DNA of 64,000 bases from Cupriavidus basilensis (lineage in GTDB: Bacteria; Pseudomonadota; Gammaproteobacteria; Burkholderiales; Burkholderiaceae): NCBI RefSeq assembly GCF_000876015.1, contig NZ_BBQM01000012.1, positions 62,001-126,000 of the forward strand. The letters run 5' to 3'. The translations under genes and the position numbers were made by a program. The notes beneath the pieces were generated by a model, which had not been told where the DNA came from, did not search any database, and saw nothing but the letters and a program-made list of their open reading frames with translations. Numbering within the stretch: position 1 is the stretch's first letter; each line of letters starts with the position of its first letter. Positions 52,625 through 60,877 of this stretch are shown here, piece by piece.

Positions 52625-53862
52625 GCGCGCCCGCCTGTCCCCGCATCGACGGCGAGCGGCTGCTGGCCAGCCTCGATGCGTTCGCCCGGCACGGCGCCAT
52701 CGACGGCGGCGGCGTGTGCCGGCTGGCCCTGACCGATGCCGACCGGCACGGCCGCGACTGGACCGTGGCCCGCATGCGCGAGCTCGGCATGACCGTCACC
52801 ATCGACGCGATCGGCAACGGCGTCGCGGTGTATCCGGGCAGCGCCGACCTGCCGCCGGTGATGATCGGCTCGCACATCGACACCGTGCGCACCGGCGGGC
52901 GCTATGACGGCAACTACGGCGTGCTGGCCGGGCTGGAGGTCGTGGCGACCCTGCGCGACGCCGGCCTGCGCCCGCGCCGCCCGCTCGCGGTGGCCTTCTT
53001 CACCAACGAGGAAGGCGCGCGCTTCCAGCCCGACATGATGGGCTCGCTGGTCTACGTGGGCGGCCTGCCGCTGCCGAAGGCGCTGGCCACGGCCGGCATC
53101 GACGGCAGCACGGTGGGCGAGGAGCTGCGCCGCATCGGCTACGCCGGCACCGCGCCGGTCGGGCGGCCCGCCGTCGACAGCTTCGTCGAGCTGCATATCG
53201 AGCAGGGGCCGGTGCTGGACCAGCGCGGCGTGCAGATCGGCGTGGTGGAGGGCGTGCAGGGCATCTCGTGGACCGAGTACCGCATCGAGGGCGTGTCCAA
53301 CCACGCCGGCACCACGCCGATGGAGATGCGGCACGACGCGGGCCACGCCGCGGCGTGCGTCGCCGTGTTCGTGCGCGAGCTGGCGCTGCGCTACGGCGGC
53401 CGGCAGATCGGCACGGTGGGCGCGATCCGTTTCGAGCCCAATCTGATCAACGTCATTCCCAACCGCGCGGTGTTCACGGTGGACCTGCGCAACACCGACG
53501 AGGCAATGCTCGCGCGCGCGGAAGCCGAGGTGCAGGCCTTCGCCGAGCAGGTATGCGAGGCGCAGGGCTTGTCGCTGCTGCATACGCGGCTGGCGCGGTT
53601 CGCGCCGGTCGCGTTCGACCCGATGGTGACCGGGCTGGTGCAGCAGGAGGGCGAGGCGCTGGGCCTGTCCATGCTGCGCATGCCCAGCGGCGCCGGCCAC
53701 GACGCCCAGATGCTGGCGCGGGTGTGCCCGGCCGGCATGATCTTCGTGCCCAGCGTCAAGGGGTTGAGCCACAACGTGCGCGAGTTCACCGAGCCGGCGG
53801 ACCTGGTCAACGGCGCGCAACTGCTGCTGCAGGTGGTGCTGAAGCTGGCGGACCGGCCGTGA
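52621..53862 (+). CDS. M20-family hydantoinase/carbamoylase or allantoate amidohydrolase
   Basis: This 413-residue Zn/Mn-dependent amidohydrolase has metal ligands in MIGSHIDTVRTGGRYDGNYG, TNEEGARF, SFVELHIEQGPVL and SGAGHDAQML, and dimer-lid SNHAGTTPM. The set matches L-N-carbamoylase/allantoate amidohydrolase/beta-ureidopropionase enzymes, which hydrolyse a ureido group to amine, CO2 and ammonia. It is translationally coupled to dpaL (ATGA), as in the E. coli ygeX-ygeY pair where ygeY is an M20 protein. It may therefore act on an N-carbamoyl or ureido derivative of diaminopropionate; this is inference. Confidence 0.9.
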   Translation: MSAPACPRIDGERLLASLDAFARHGAIDGGGVCRLALTDADRHGRDWTVARMRELGMTVTIDAIGNGVAVYPGSADLPPVMIGSHIDTVRTGGRYDGNYGVLAGLEVVATLRDAGLRPRRPLAVAFFTNEEGARFQPDMMGSLVYVGGLPLPKALATAGIDGSTVGEELRRIGYAGTAPVGRPAVDSFVELHIEQGPVLDQRGVQIGVVEGVQGISWTEYRIEGVSNHAGTTPMEMRHDAGHAAACVAVFVRELALRYGGRQIGTVGAIRFEPNLINVIPNRAVFTVDLRNTDEAMLARAEAEVQAFAEQVCEAQGLSLLHTRLARFAPVAFDPMVTGLVQQEGEALGLSMLRMPSGAGHDAQMLARVCPAGMIFVPSVKGLSHNVREFTEPADLVNGAQLLLQVVLKLADRP

Positions 53863-53948
53863 CCTGTCCATGAATCGACCGTAAGGCCGCCGCCGCGCGG
53901 CCGACCGGTTTCCTTTTTCCGCTGTTCCCTTTTTCCCGGAGCCTTTCC

Positions 53949-54914
53949 TTGTCCAGAATCCTGAATGTGGCCCTTGGCCAGCTTGGGCCGATCGCGCGCG
54001 CGGACAGCCGCCAGCGCGTGGTCGGGCGCCTGTGCGAACTGATGCGCGAGGCGCATGCCTGCGGCGCGCACCTGATCGTCTACCCGGAACTCGCGCTCAC
54101 CACGTTTTTCCCGCGCTGGTACATCGAGGACCAGGACGAGATCGACAGCTTCTTCGAGCGCGAGATGCCCAACGCGGCGACGCAGCCGCTGTTCGATCTC
54201 GCGCGGGCGCTGGGCGTGGGTTTCTACCTCGGGTACGCGGAGCTGGCGACCGAGGCCGGCAAGCCGGCGCGCTACAACACCTCGATCCTGGTCGACCGCC
54301 AGGGCCGCATCGTCGGCAAGTACCGCAAGGTCCACCTGCCGGGGCATCGCGAGCACGAGCCGTGGCGCCGCTTCCAGCATCTGGAAAAACGCTATTTCGT
54401 GCCGGGCGGCGGGTTCGGCGTGAGCGAGGCGTTCGGCGGCAAGATCGGCATGGCCATCTGCAACGACCGGCGCTGGGCCGAAACCTACCGCGTCATGGGG
54501 CTGCAGGGCGCGGAGATGGTGCTGATCGGCTACAACACGCCGGTGCACAACGCGCCCGCGCCCGAGCACGACGACCTGTCGCTGTTCCACAACCAGCTGT
54601 CGATGCAGGCCGGGGCCTACCAGAACGGGTCGTGGGTGGTGGGGGTGGCCAAGGCCGGCGTGGAGGAGGGCGTGGACAGCATCGGCGGCAGCTGCGTGAT
54701 CGCGCCGTCGGGCGAGGTGGTCGGCGCCTGCCTGACCAAGGGCGACGAGGTGGCCATCGCGCGCTGCGACCTGGATTTCTGCGCGGTCTACAAGCGCACC
54801 ACCTTCAACTTCGACGCGCACCGGCAGCCGCACGCCTACCGCATGCTGGTGGAGCGGCGCGGCGAGACGCTGATGGCCGACGGCAGCCCGGTGGCGGCGG
54901 CCGGGTGCGATTGA
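53949..54914 (+). CDS. N-carbamoyl-D-amino acid hydrolase (D-carbamoylase, nitrilase superfamily)
   Basis: This 321-residue C-N hydrolase closely follows the Agrobacterium D-carbamoylase pattern. Its catalytic triad is Glu47 (VYPELAL), Lys127 (GKYRKVHLPGH) and Cys171 (MAICNDRRW), and PELALTTFFPRW, QHLEKRYFVPGG, GYNTPVHN and MQAGAYQNGSWVV are shared with it. It would hydrolyse N-carbamoyl-D-amino acids to D-amino acids, CO2 and ammonia. The TTG at 53949 is the start, with GGAG seven bases upstream and Glu47 numbering that fits the family. No hydantoinase is nearby, so the carbamoyl substrate probably arises another way. Confidence 0.9.
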   Translation: MSRILNVALGQLGPIARADSRQRVVGRLCELMREAHACGAHLIVYPELALTTFFPRWYIEDQDEIDSFFEREMPNAATQPLFDLARALGVGFYLGYAELATEAGKPARYNTSILVDRQGRIVGKYRKVHLPGHREHEPWRRFQHLEKRYFVPGGGFGVSEAFGGKIGMAICNDRRWAETYRVMGLQGAEMVLIGYNTPVHNAPAPEHDDLSLFHNQLSMQAGAYQNGSWVVGVAKAGVEEGVDSIGGSCVIAPSGEVVGACLTKGDEVAIARCDLDFCAVYKRTTFNFDAHRQPHAYRMLVERRGETLMADGSPVAAAGCD

Positions 54915-54977
54915 GGCATGGTTCCAGATTTCAGGATGCGGCTGGCGCGGGACTGACGCGCCGCCGCGGCGCGGCGC

Positions 54978-55958
54978 TCAGGCCCGCTTCCACACGGGGG
55001 AGTCCGCCACCACCACCTTCTTCGGCAGGATCTTCTGGCTGGTGAAGGCATCGGCGATGCGCTGCTGCTCTTCCAGCGAGGCCGCGTCCACGGTCTGCAC
55101 CTGATAGGTGCGGCGGCGGTTGGCCGCCTCCACCGTGGGCGCGTCCAGCCCGATCAGCGGCGCGTGCCACTGCGCGGCGGCGGCGGGGTTCTGCTTGATC
55201 CACTCGCCGGCGCGGCGCAGCTCGTCGTAGACCACCGCGAGCACGTCGGCGTGCTTCTGCGCGTAGGGCGTGGCGGCGAGGTAGAAGCGCCGGTAGCTCG
55301 ACAGGCCCTTGCCGTCGCGCAGGATGCGCGCGTTGGCCTGGCGCTGCACGGCGGCCAGGAACGGGTCCCAGATCACCCAGGCGGCCACGCTGCCGCGCTC
55401 GAACGCGGCGCGCGCGTCGGCCGGGTTCAGGTAGGCCGGCTCGATGTCGCGGATGCTCAGGCCCGCGCCGGCGAGCGCCTCGAGCAGCAGGTAGTGCGCG
55501 CCGGCGCCCTTGGCGAAGGCCACGCGCTGGCCCTTCAGCTGGGCGATCTCCCGGATCGGCGAGTCCTGGCGCACCACGATGGCCTGCGCCTCGGGCGAGG
55601 GCGTCTCGATCGCGTAGTAGGTGAGGTTGGCGCCGGCGGCGAGCGCGAACGGCGGCACCGCGTCGGCCACGTCGGCGCTCAGGTCGAGGTTGCCGATGTT
55701 GAGCGACTCCAGCAGCGGCAGGCCGGAGGTGAACTCGTACCACTGGACCGACGCGCCGAGTGGCGCCAGCGCCTTTTCCAGCGTCTCGCGCGACTTCAGC
55801 AGGATCATCAGCGTGGACGATTTCTGGTAGCCGATGCGCAGCGTGTGCTTCTGCGCCTGCGCGCGCGCCGGCCCCGCCACGCCGAGCGCGGCGGCGGCGC
55901 CCGCCGCCAGCACCGCGTTCACCACCGTGCGCCGCCCCTTGTCGAATGCTTGCGTCAT
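54978..55958 (-). CDS. SsuA/ThiY-like ABC substrate-binding protein, orphan
   Basis: This 326-residue receptor of the aliphatic sulfonate family has a signal peptide, possibly Tat-type (FDKGRRTVVNAVLAAGAAAALG, ending ARAQAQ). HTLRIGYQKSSTLMILLKSRETLEKAL is the standard SsuA mature start, and AFERGSVAAWVIWDPFLAAVQRQ the ligand-lid segment. The ATG at 55958 gives the usual length; the frame's upstream extension is rejected. No permease or ATPase is adjacent. It is convergent with the D-carbamoylase gene and could serve sulfonates, taurine or a nitrogenous ligand. Confidence 0.9.
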   Translation of the reverse strand: MTQAFDKGRRTVVNAVLAAGAAAALGVAGPARAQAQKHTLRIGYQKSSTLMILLKSRETLEKALAPLGASVQWYEFTSGLPLLESLNIGNLDLSADVADAVPPFALAAGANLTYYAIETPSPEAQAIVVRQDSPIREIAQLKGQRVAFAKGAGAHYLLLEALAGAGLSIRDIEPAYLNPADARAAFERGSVAAWVIWDPFLAAVQRQANARILRDGKGLSSYRRFYLAATPYAQKHADVLAVVYDELRRAGEWIKQNPAAAAQWHAPLIGLDAPTVEAANRRRTYQVQTVDAASLEEQQRIADAFTSQKILPKKVVVADSPVWKRA

Positions 55959-56346
55959 TGCCGTTCCTGCCTTATCCGTGCACAAGCGCAGCAGGGTAGG
56001 CGAGCGCGGGCCGGCAGGGAACGAAGAATGCCGCACAAGCTTATGCGTTTGGCCGGCGTCCGGCCGCCGCGGCGCGGCAAATGTCCATGCATTCTGGGTG
56101 CGGATAAATGTCTGCGTGAATGTATTTGCACCGCGCGCAACACCTTGGCATGCCGCTTGCCGGGGATTGCCGGGGCAGTCCACGCGATACGAAATGGCGT
56201 GCTATATTCCTTCACCGTCGACAGTACGGCGCATGTCAGTGCGCGGCAAAAGTCTCGCCGCGGGCATGCCGCCGGCGCGCCTTGGTCAGGTGCCGGGTCG
56301 ACGTCCTGCAGGAATCCCGCTGTCCTTTCCACAAGAGACCCGCCCC
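55959..56346. other. 388-bp gap before the RND efflux operon
   Basis: This gap holds the promoter regions of the divergent SsuA-like gene and the RND operon. A TATATT -10-like box sits at 56203, but no good -35 is found at 16-18 bp. A long frame from upstream passes through but has no RBS. I see no small gene, IS or RNA hairpin of note. Confidence 0.55.
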
Positions 56347-59300
56347 GTGTCCATGGTCCAGCTGGCGCTGCGTCGCCCGTACACTTTTATCGTGATGGCG
56401 ATGCTGATCGTGCTCGCCACACCCTTCGCGCTGCTGAAGATGCCGACCGACATCTTCCCCGAGATCAACATCCCGGTCATCAGCATCATCTGGAACTACA
56501 ACGGCCTGTCGCCGCAGGAGATGGGCCAGCGCATCTCGGCGCAGAACGAGCGCAGCCTGACCACCACCGTCTCCGACATCGAGCACATCGAGTCGACGTC
56601 GCTCAACGGCGTGGCGATCATCAAGATCTTCTTCCAGCCCACCGCCAACATCCAGACCGCGATCGCGCAGGTGGTGGCGGTGGAGCAGTCGCAGCTGCGC
56701 CAGCTGCCGCCCGGCATCACGCCGCCGCTGGTGATCAAGTACTCGGCCTCCAGCATCCCGGTGGTGCAGCTCGGGCTGTCCAGCCCGACGCTGTCCGAGC
56801 AGTCGCTGTTCGACGCGGCCGTGAACCTGCTGCGCCCGCAGCTCATCACCATCCCCGGCGTGGCGGTGCCGTTCCCCTACGGCGGCAAGAACCGGCTGGT
56901 GTCGGTCGACCTGGACATGCAGGCGCTGCAGGCGCGCGGCCTCGCGCCGGCCGACGTGGTCAACGCCGTCAACCTGCAGAACCTGATCCTGCCGTCGGGC
57001 ACGGCCAAGCTCGGCGAGACCGAGTTCAACGTCCGGATGAACGGCTCGCCCGACGCGATCGCCGGGCTCAACGACCTGCCGGTGCGCACCATCGGCGGCA
57101 ACACCACGTACCTGCGCGACGTGGCCTACGTGCGCGACGGCTTCTCGCCGCAGACCAACATCGTGCGCCAGGACGGCCAGCGCGGCGTGCTGCTGTCGCT
57201 GCTCAAGAACGGCGCGGCCTCCACGCTCGACATCGTCAGCAACCTGCGCGCGATGCTGCCGCGCGCGCAGCAGATCATGCCGTCCGACGTGAAGATCACG
57301 CCGCTGTTCGACCAGTCGGTGTTCGTCAAGGCCGCGGTCAAGGGCGTGGTGTTCGAGGCGCTGATCGCCGCCGGCCTGACCGCCGCGATGGTGCTGCTGT
57401 TCCTCGGCAACTGGCGCAGCACGCTGATCATCGGGCTGACCATCCCGCTCTCGATCCTGGCCTCGGTGCTGATGCTGCACGCGCTCGGCGAGACCCTGAA
57501 CCTGATGACGCTGGGGGGCCTGGCGCTCTCGGTCGGCATCCTGGTGGACCAGGCCATCGTCACCATCGAGAACATCGAGCGGCACATGCACCTGGGCAAG
57601 CCGCTGCTGGAGGCGATCGACGCCGGCGCCGGCGAGATCGGCGTGGCCGCGTTCGTCTCCACGCTGTGCATCTGCATCGTGTTCGTGCCGATGTTCTTCC
57701 TCGAGGGCGTGGCGCGCTTCCTGTTCGTGCCGCTGGCCGAGGCGGTGGTGTTCGCGATGGTGGCCTCCTACATCCTGTCGCGCACGCTGGTGCCGACGCT
57801 GGTGATGCTGCTGATGGGCGGCGCCCACGCGCACGCCGACGGCGGCAAGCCCAGCCTGCTGCAGCGGCTGTACCGCGGCTTCGACCGCCGCTTCGAGCAC
57901 GTGCGGCGCGTCTACACGCTGGCGCTGTCGGCGCAGCTGGGCAACCGCAAGCGCTTCGCCACGGTGTTCCTCGGCTTCTGCGTGCTGTCGTGCGCGCTGA
58001 TCCCGTTCCTCGGGCGCGACTTCTTCCCCACCGTGGACGCCGGCCAGATCCGCCTGCACATGCGCACGCCGACCGGCACCCGCATCGAGGAAACCGCGCG
58101 CGTGGCCGACCAGGTGGAGGCGGCCATCCGCGAGATGATCCCGCCCGACCAGCTCGAGACCATCCTCGACAACCTGGGCGTGCCCAACAGCGGCATCAAC
58201 CTCTCCTACAGCAACGCCGGCACCATCGGCACGCTCGACGGCGAGATCCTGATGTCGCTGCGCGAAGGCCACCGGCCCACCGAGGAGTTCATCTCGCGGC
58301 TGCGCGCCGAGCTGCCCAAGCGCTTCCCCGGCGTGGAGTTCTTCTTCCAGCCGGCCGACATCGTCACGCAGATCCTGAACTTCGGCCTGCCGGCGGCGAT
58401 CGACGTGCAGTTCACCGGCAACGACCTGCAGGGCAACGCGCGGCTCGCCGGCGAGCTGGTCAAGCAGATCCGCGAGATCCCCGGCGCGGTCGACGCGCAC
58501 GTGCACCAGCGCAACGACTATCCCGCCATCAACCTCGACATGGACCGCACGCGGCTGCAGCAGCTCGGGCTGTCGGCGCAGAACGTCGGGCAGAACGTGC
58601 TGATCTCGCTGTCGGGCAGCGCGCAGACCGCCCCGGCGTTCTGGCTCAACCCGACCAACGGCATCGTCTACAGCGTGGCGGTGCAGACGCCGCAGTACAA
58701 GATCGACTCGCTCGACACGCTGCTCAACCTGCCGGTGGCCGGCGCCGGCAGCGCCGCGAACGCCGCGGCGCCCGCGGCCGGGGCCAGCCCGGGCAGCTCG
58801 CAGCTGCTGGGCAACCTGGTGCAGGCCTCGACCGCGCGCCAGCCGGCGGTGGCGTCGCGCTACAACATCCTGCCCGCCATCGACATCTACGTCAGCGTGC
58901 AGGGCACCGACCTCGCCAGCGTGGCGGGCAAGGTGCAGAAGCTGGTGGACCAGATGACGGGCAAGCTGCCGCGCGGCTCGCAGCTCGTGGTGCGCGGGCA
59001 GGTGCAGACCATGCAGTCGTCGTTCATCGGCCTGGGTGTCGGGCTGGCGATGGCGATCGTGCTGGTGTACCTGCTGGTGGTGGTGAACTTCCAGTCGTGG
59101 ATCGACGCGGCGGTCATCATCGCCGCGCTGCCCGCGGCGCTGGCCGGCATCGCGTGGATGCTGTTCATCACCGGCACCACCTTGAGCGTGCCGGCGCTGA
59201 CCGGGGCGATCATGACGATGGGCGTGGCCACCGCCAACAGTATTCTGCTGGTGTCGTTCGCGCGGCAGCGCCTGGAAGAAGGCGTGCCGCCGCTGTCGGC

Positions 59301-59577
59301 CGCGCTGGAGGCGGGCGCGACCCGCATCCGCCCGGTGCTGATGACCGCGCTGGCCATGATCATCGGCATGATCCCGATGGCGCTGGGCCTGGGCGAAGGC
59401 GCCGAGCAGAACGCGCCGCTGGGCCGCGCGGTGATCGGCGGGCTGCTGTTCGCCACCGTGTCGACGCTGTTCTTCGTGCCGGTGGTGTTCGCCGCCGTGC
59501 ATCGCTGGCTGGCCGGGCGCAAGCCGCACGGCGGCACGGCCCATCCGCCGCTGGCTCCCACACATCAAGAGGGTTGA
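56347..59577 (+). CDS. RND efflux transporter, inner-membrane pump (HAE-type)
   Basis: This 1076-residue proton-driven exporter has 12 expected helices. N-terminal LALRRPYTFIVMAMLIVLATPFALLKMPTDIFPEINIPV is standard, and helix 4 carries the proton-relay Asp in GGLALSVGILVDQAIVTIENI. IPLSILASVLMLHALGETLNL is helix 3-like. A 22-residue Ala/Gly/Ser linker lies at about residues 798-819, in the second periplasmic domain. GTG at 56347 is used because AAGAGA is eight bases upstream; the ATG at 56353 is also possible. It forms the tripartite pump with the next two genes. Confidence 0.93.
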   Translation: MSMVQLALRRPYTFIVMAMLIVLATPFALLKMPTDIFPEINIPVISIIWNYNGLSPQEMGQRISAQNERSLTTTVSDIEHIESTSLNGVAIIKIFFQPTANIQTAIAQVVAVEQSQLRQLPPGITPPLVIKYSASSIPVVQLGLSSPTLSEQSLFDAAVNLLRPQLITIPGVAVPFPYGGKNRLVSVDLDMQALQARGLAPADVVNAVNLQNLILPSGTAKLGETEFNVRMNGSPDAIAGLNDLPVRTIGGNTTYLRDVAYVRDGFSPQTNIVRQDGQRGVLLSLLKNGAASTLDIVSNLRAMLPRAQQIMPSDVKITPLFDQSVFVKAAVKGVVFEALIAAGLTAAMVLLFLGNWRSTLIIGLTIPLSILASVLMLHALGETLNLMTLGGLALSVGILVDQAIVTIENIERHMHLGKPLLEAIDAGAGEIGVAAFVSTLCICIVFVPMFFLEGVARFLFVPLAEAVVFAMVASYILSRTLVPTLVMLLMGGAHAHADGGKPSLLQRLYRGFDRRFEHVRRVYTLALSAQLGNRKRFATVFLGFCVLSCALIPFLGRDFFPTVDAGQIRLHMRTPTGTRIEETARVADQVEAAIREMIPPDQLETILDNLGVPNSGINLSYSNAGTIGTLDGEILMSLREGHRPTEEFISRLRAELPKRFPGVEFFFQPADIVTQILNFGLPAAIDVQFTGNDLQGNARLAGELVKQIREIPGAVDAHVHQRNDYPAINLDMDRTRLQQLGLSAQNVGQNVLISLSGSAQTAPAFWLNPTNGIVYSVAVQTPQYKIDSLDTLLNLPVAGAGSAANAAAPAAGASPGSSQLLGNLVQASTARQPAVASRYNILPAIDIYVSVQGTDLASVAGKVQKLVDQMTGKLPRGSQLVVRGQVQTMQSSFIGLGVGLAMAIVLVYLLVVVNFQSWIDAAVIIAALPAALAGIAWMLFITGTTLSVPALTGAIMTMGVATANSILLVSFARQRLEEGVPPLSAALEAGATRIRPVLMTALAMIIGMIPMALGLGEGAEQNAPLGRAVIGGLLFATVSTLFFVPVVFAAVHRWLAGRKPHGGTAHPPLAPTHQEG

Positions 59578-59581
59578 AGCA

Positions 59582-60877
59582 ATGACCGAACAACGCCATG
59601 CAGAGCTGGGTCTGCACCTGGCTGACGACGAGGCCGGCGGGCAGGACCCGCACGAGCAGCTCAAGCGGCGCGAGGTGGCGCGGCGCACGCGCATCGCCGC
59701 GCTGGTGGTGCTGGCGCTGCTGGTGGTGGGCGCCGGGCGCACCATGATCAGCCGCTACGCCAACGCCAAGGCGCTCAAGACCGGCACCGAGGAGCGCGCC
59801 ATGCAGTACGTGCAGACGGCGCTGCCGCAGACCGGCAGCAGCCAGTCGCTGGCGCTGCCGGGCACGCTGCAGGGTTACGTGCAGGCGCCCATCGCCGCGC
59901 GCGCCAACGGCTACGTGAAGCGCTGGACCAAGGACATCGGCGCGCGCGTGGAGAAGGGCGAGCTGCTGGCCGAGATCGAGACCCCGGAAATCGACCAGCA
60001 GTTGAGCCAGGCCATCGCCGCGCGCGAGCAGGCCGCCTCCAGCCTCGCGCTGGCGCGCAGCACGGTGGAGCGCTGGGAAGGGCTGCGCAAGAAAGACGTG
60101 GTGTCGCAGCAGGAACTGGACGAGCGCCGCAGCGCGGTGACGCAGGGCGTGGCCAACGTGGCCGCGGCCGACGCCAACGTGCAGCGCCTGCGCCAGCTCG
60201 AAGGCTTCAAGCGCGTGGTGGCGCCGTTCTCCGGCATCATCACGCGCCGCAGCGTCGACGTGGGCGACCTGATCGACGGCAACCGGCAGCTGTTCCTGCT
60301 CTCGCAGACCGATCCGCTGCGCGTCTACGTCAACGTGCCGCAGAGCTATGCCAACCTCGTCAAGCCCGGCCAGGAAGTGGTGGTGACGCAGGTCGAGCTG
60401 CGCGGCCAGGCCTTCAAGGGCGAGGTGGCGCGCACCGCCGCCTCGATCGACACCACCACCCGCACCATGCAGGTGGAAGTCAACCTGCCCAACCGCGAAG
60501 GCGCGCTGCTGCCAGGCGCCTACGTCACCGTCTCGCTGCCGCTCAAGAACAGCCAGGCGCTGCTGGCGCCGAGCAACGCGCTGCTGTTCCGCGGCGAAGG
60601 CACGCGCGTGGCCGTGGTGGACGCGCAGGGCAAGGTGACGCTGCGCCCGGTCAACCTCGGGCGCTACTACGGCACCACGGTGGAAGTGCTGGACGGGCTC
60701 GGCCTGCAGGACCGGCTGGTGCTCAACCCCTCCGACTCGATCGCCAACGGCGACCGCGTGGTGCTGGCGCCGGTGGCGCAGAACGGCGCGAAGAACGGCG
60801 CGGAAGGTGCCGGGCAGGGCGCAGGACAACAAAGCGCGGGACAAAGCGCCGCGCCGGCGGCGGAGGCCAAGCGATGA
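59582..60877 (+). CDS. RND efflux periplasmic adaptor (membrane fusion protein)
   Basis: This 431-residue adaptor has an N-terminal membrane anchor (RIAALVVLALLVVGAG, about residues 37-52), a lipoyl-like domain (LQGYVQAPIAARANGYVKRW and FKRVVAPFSGIITRRSVDVGD), a coiled-coil hairpin (about 135-200) and a beta-barrel (LRVYVNVPQSYANLVKPGQ). No lipobox was seen. The C-terminus is Gln/Gly/Ala-rich low complexity. The gene starts 4 bp after the pump stop and overlaps the outer-membrane gene as ATGA. Confidence 0.94.
   Translation: MTEQRHAELGLHLADDEAGGQDPHEQLKRREVARRTRIAALVVLALLVVGAGRTMISRYANAKALKTGTEERAMQYVQTALPQTGSSQSLALPGTLQGYVQAPIAARANGYVKRWTKDIGARVEKGELLAEIETPEIDQQLSQAIAAREQAASSLALARSTVERWEGLRKKDVVSQQELDERRSAVTQGVANVAAADANVQRLRQLEGFKRVVAPFSGIITRRSVDVGDLIDGNRQLFLLSQTDPLRVYVNVPQSYANLVKPGQEVVVTQVELRGQAFKGEVARTAASIDTTTRTMQVEVNLPNREGALLPGAYVTVSLPLKNSQALLAPSNALLFRGEGTRVAVVDAQGKVTLRPVNLGRYYGTTVEVLDGLGLQDRLVLNPSDSIANGDRVVLAPVAQNGAKNGAEGAGQGAGQQSAGQSAAPAAEAKR

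Noticed and set aside
55164..59585. 1473-codon plus-strand frame across the SsuA-like gene and the RND pump
   Set aside because: It is out of frame with the pump and antisense to the receptor. Its composition is Arg/Pro/Ala-rich with no recognisable domain.
56236..59745. Very long open frame on the minus strand opposite the RND pump
   Set aside because: The product is His/Arg/Gln-rich without any fold motifs, as expected for an antisense shadow of GC-rich coding DNA. The plus-strand pump has full family features.
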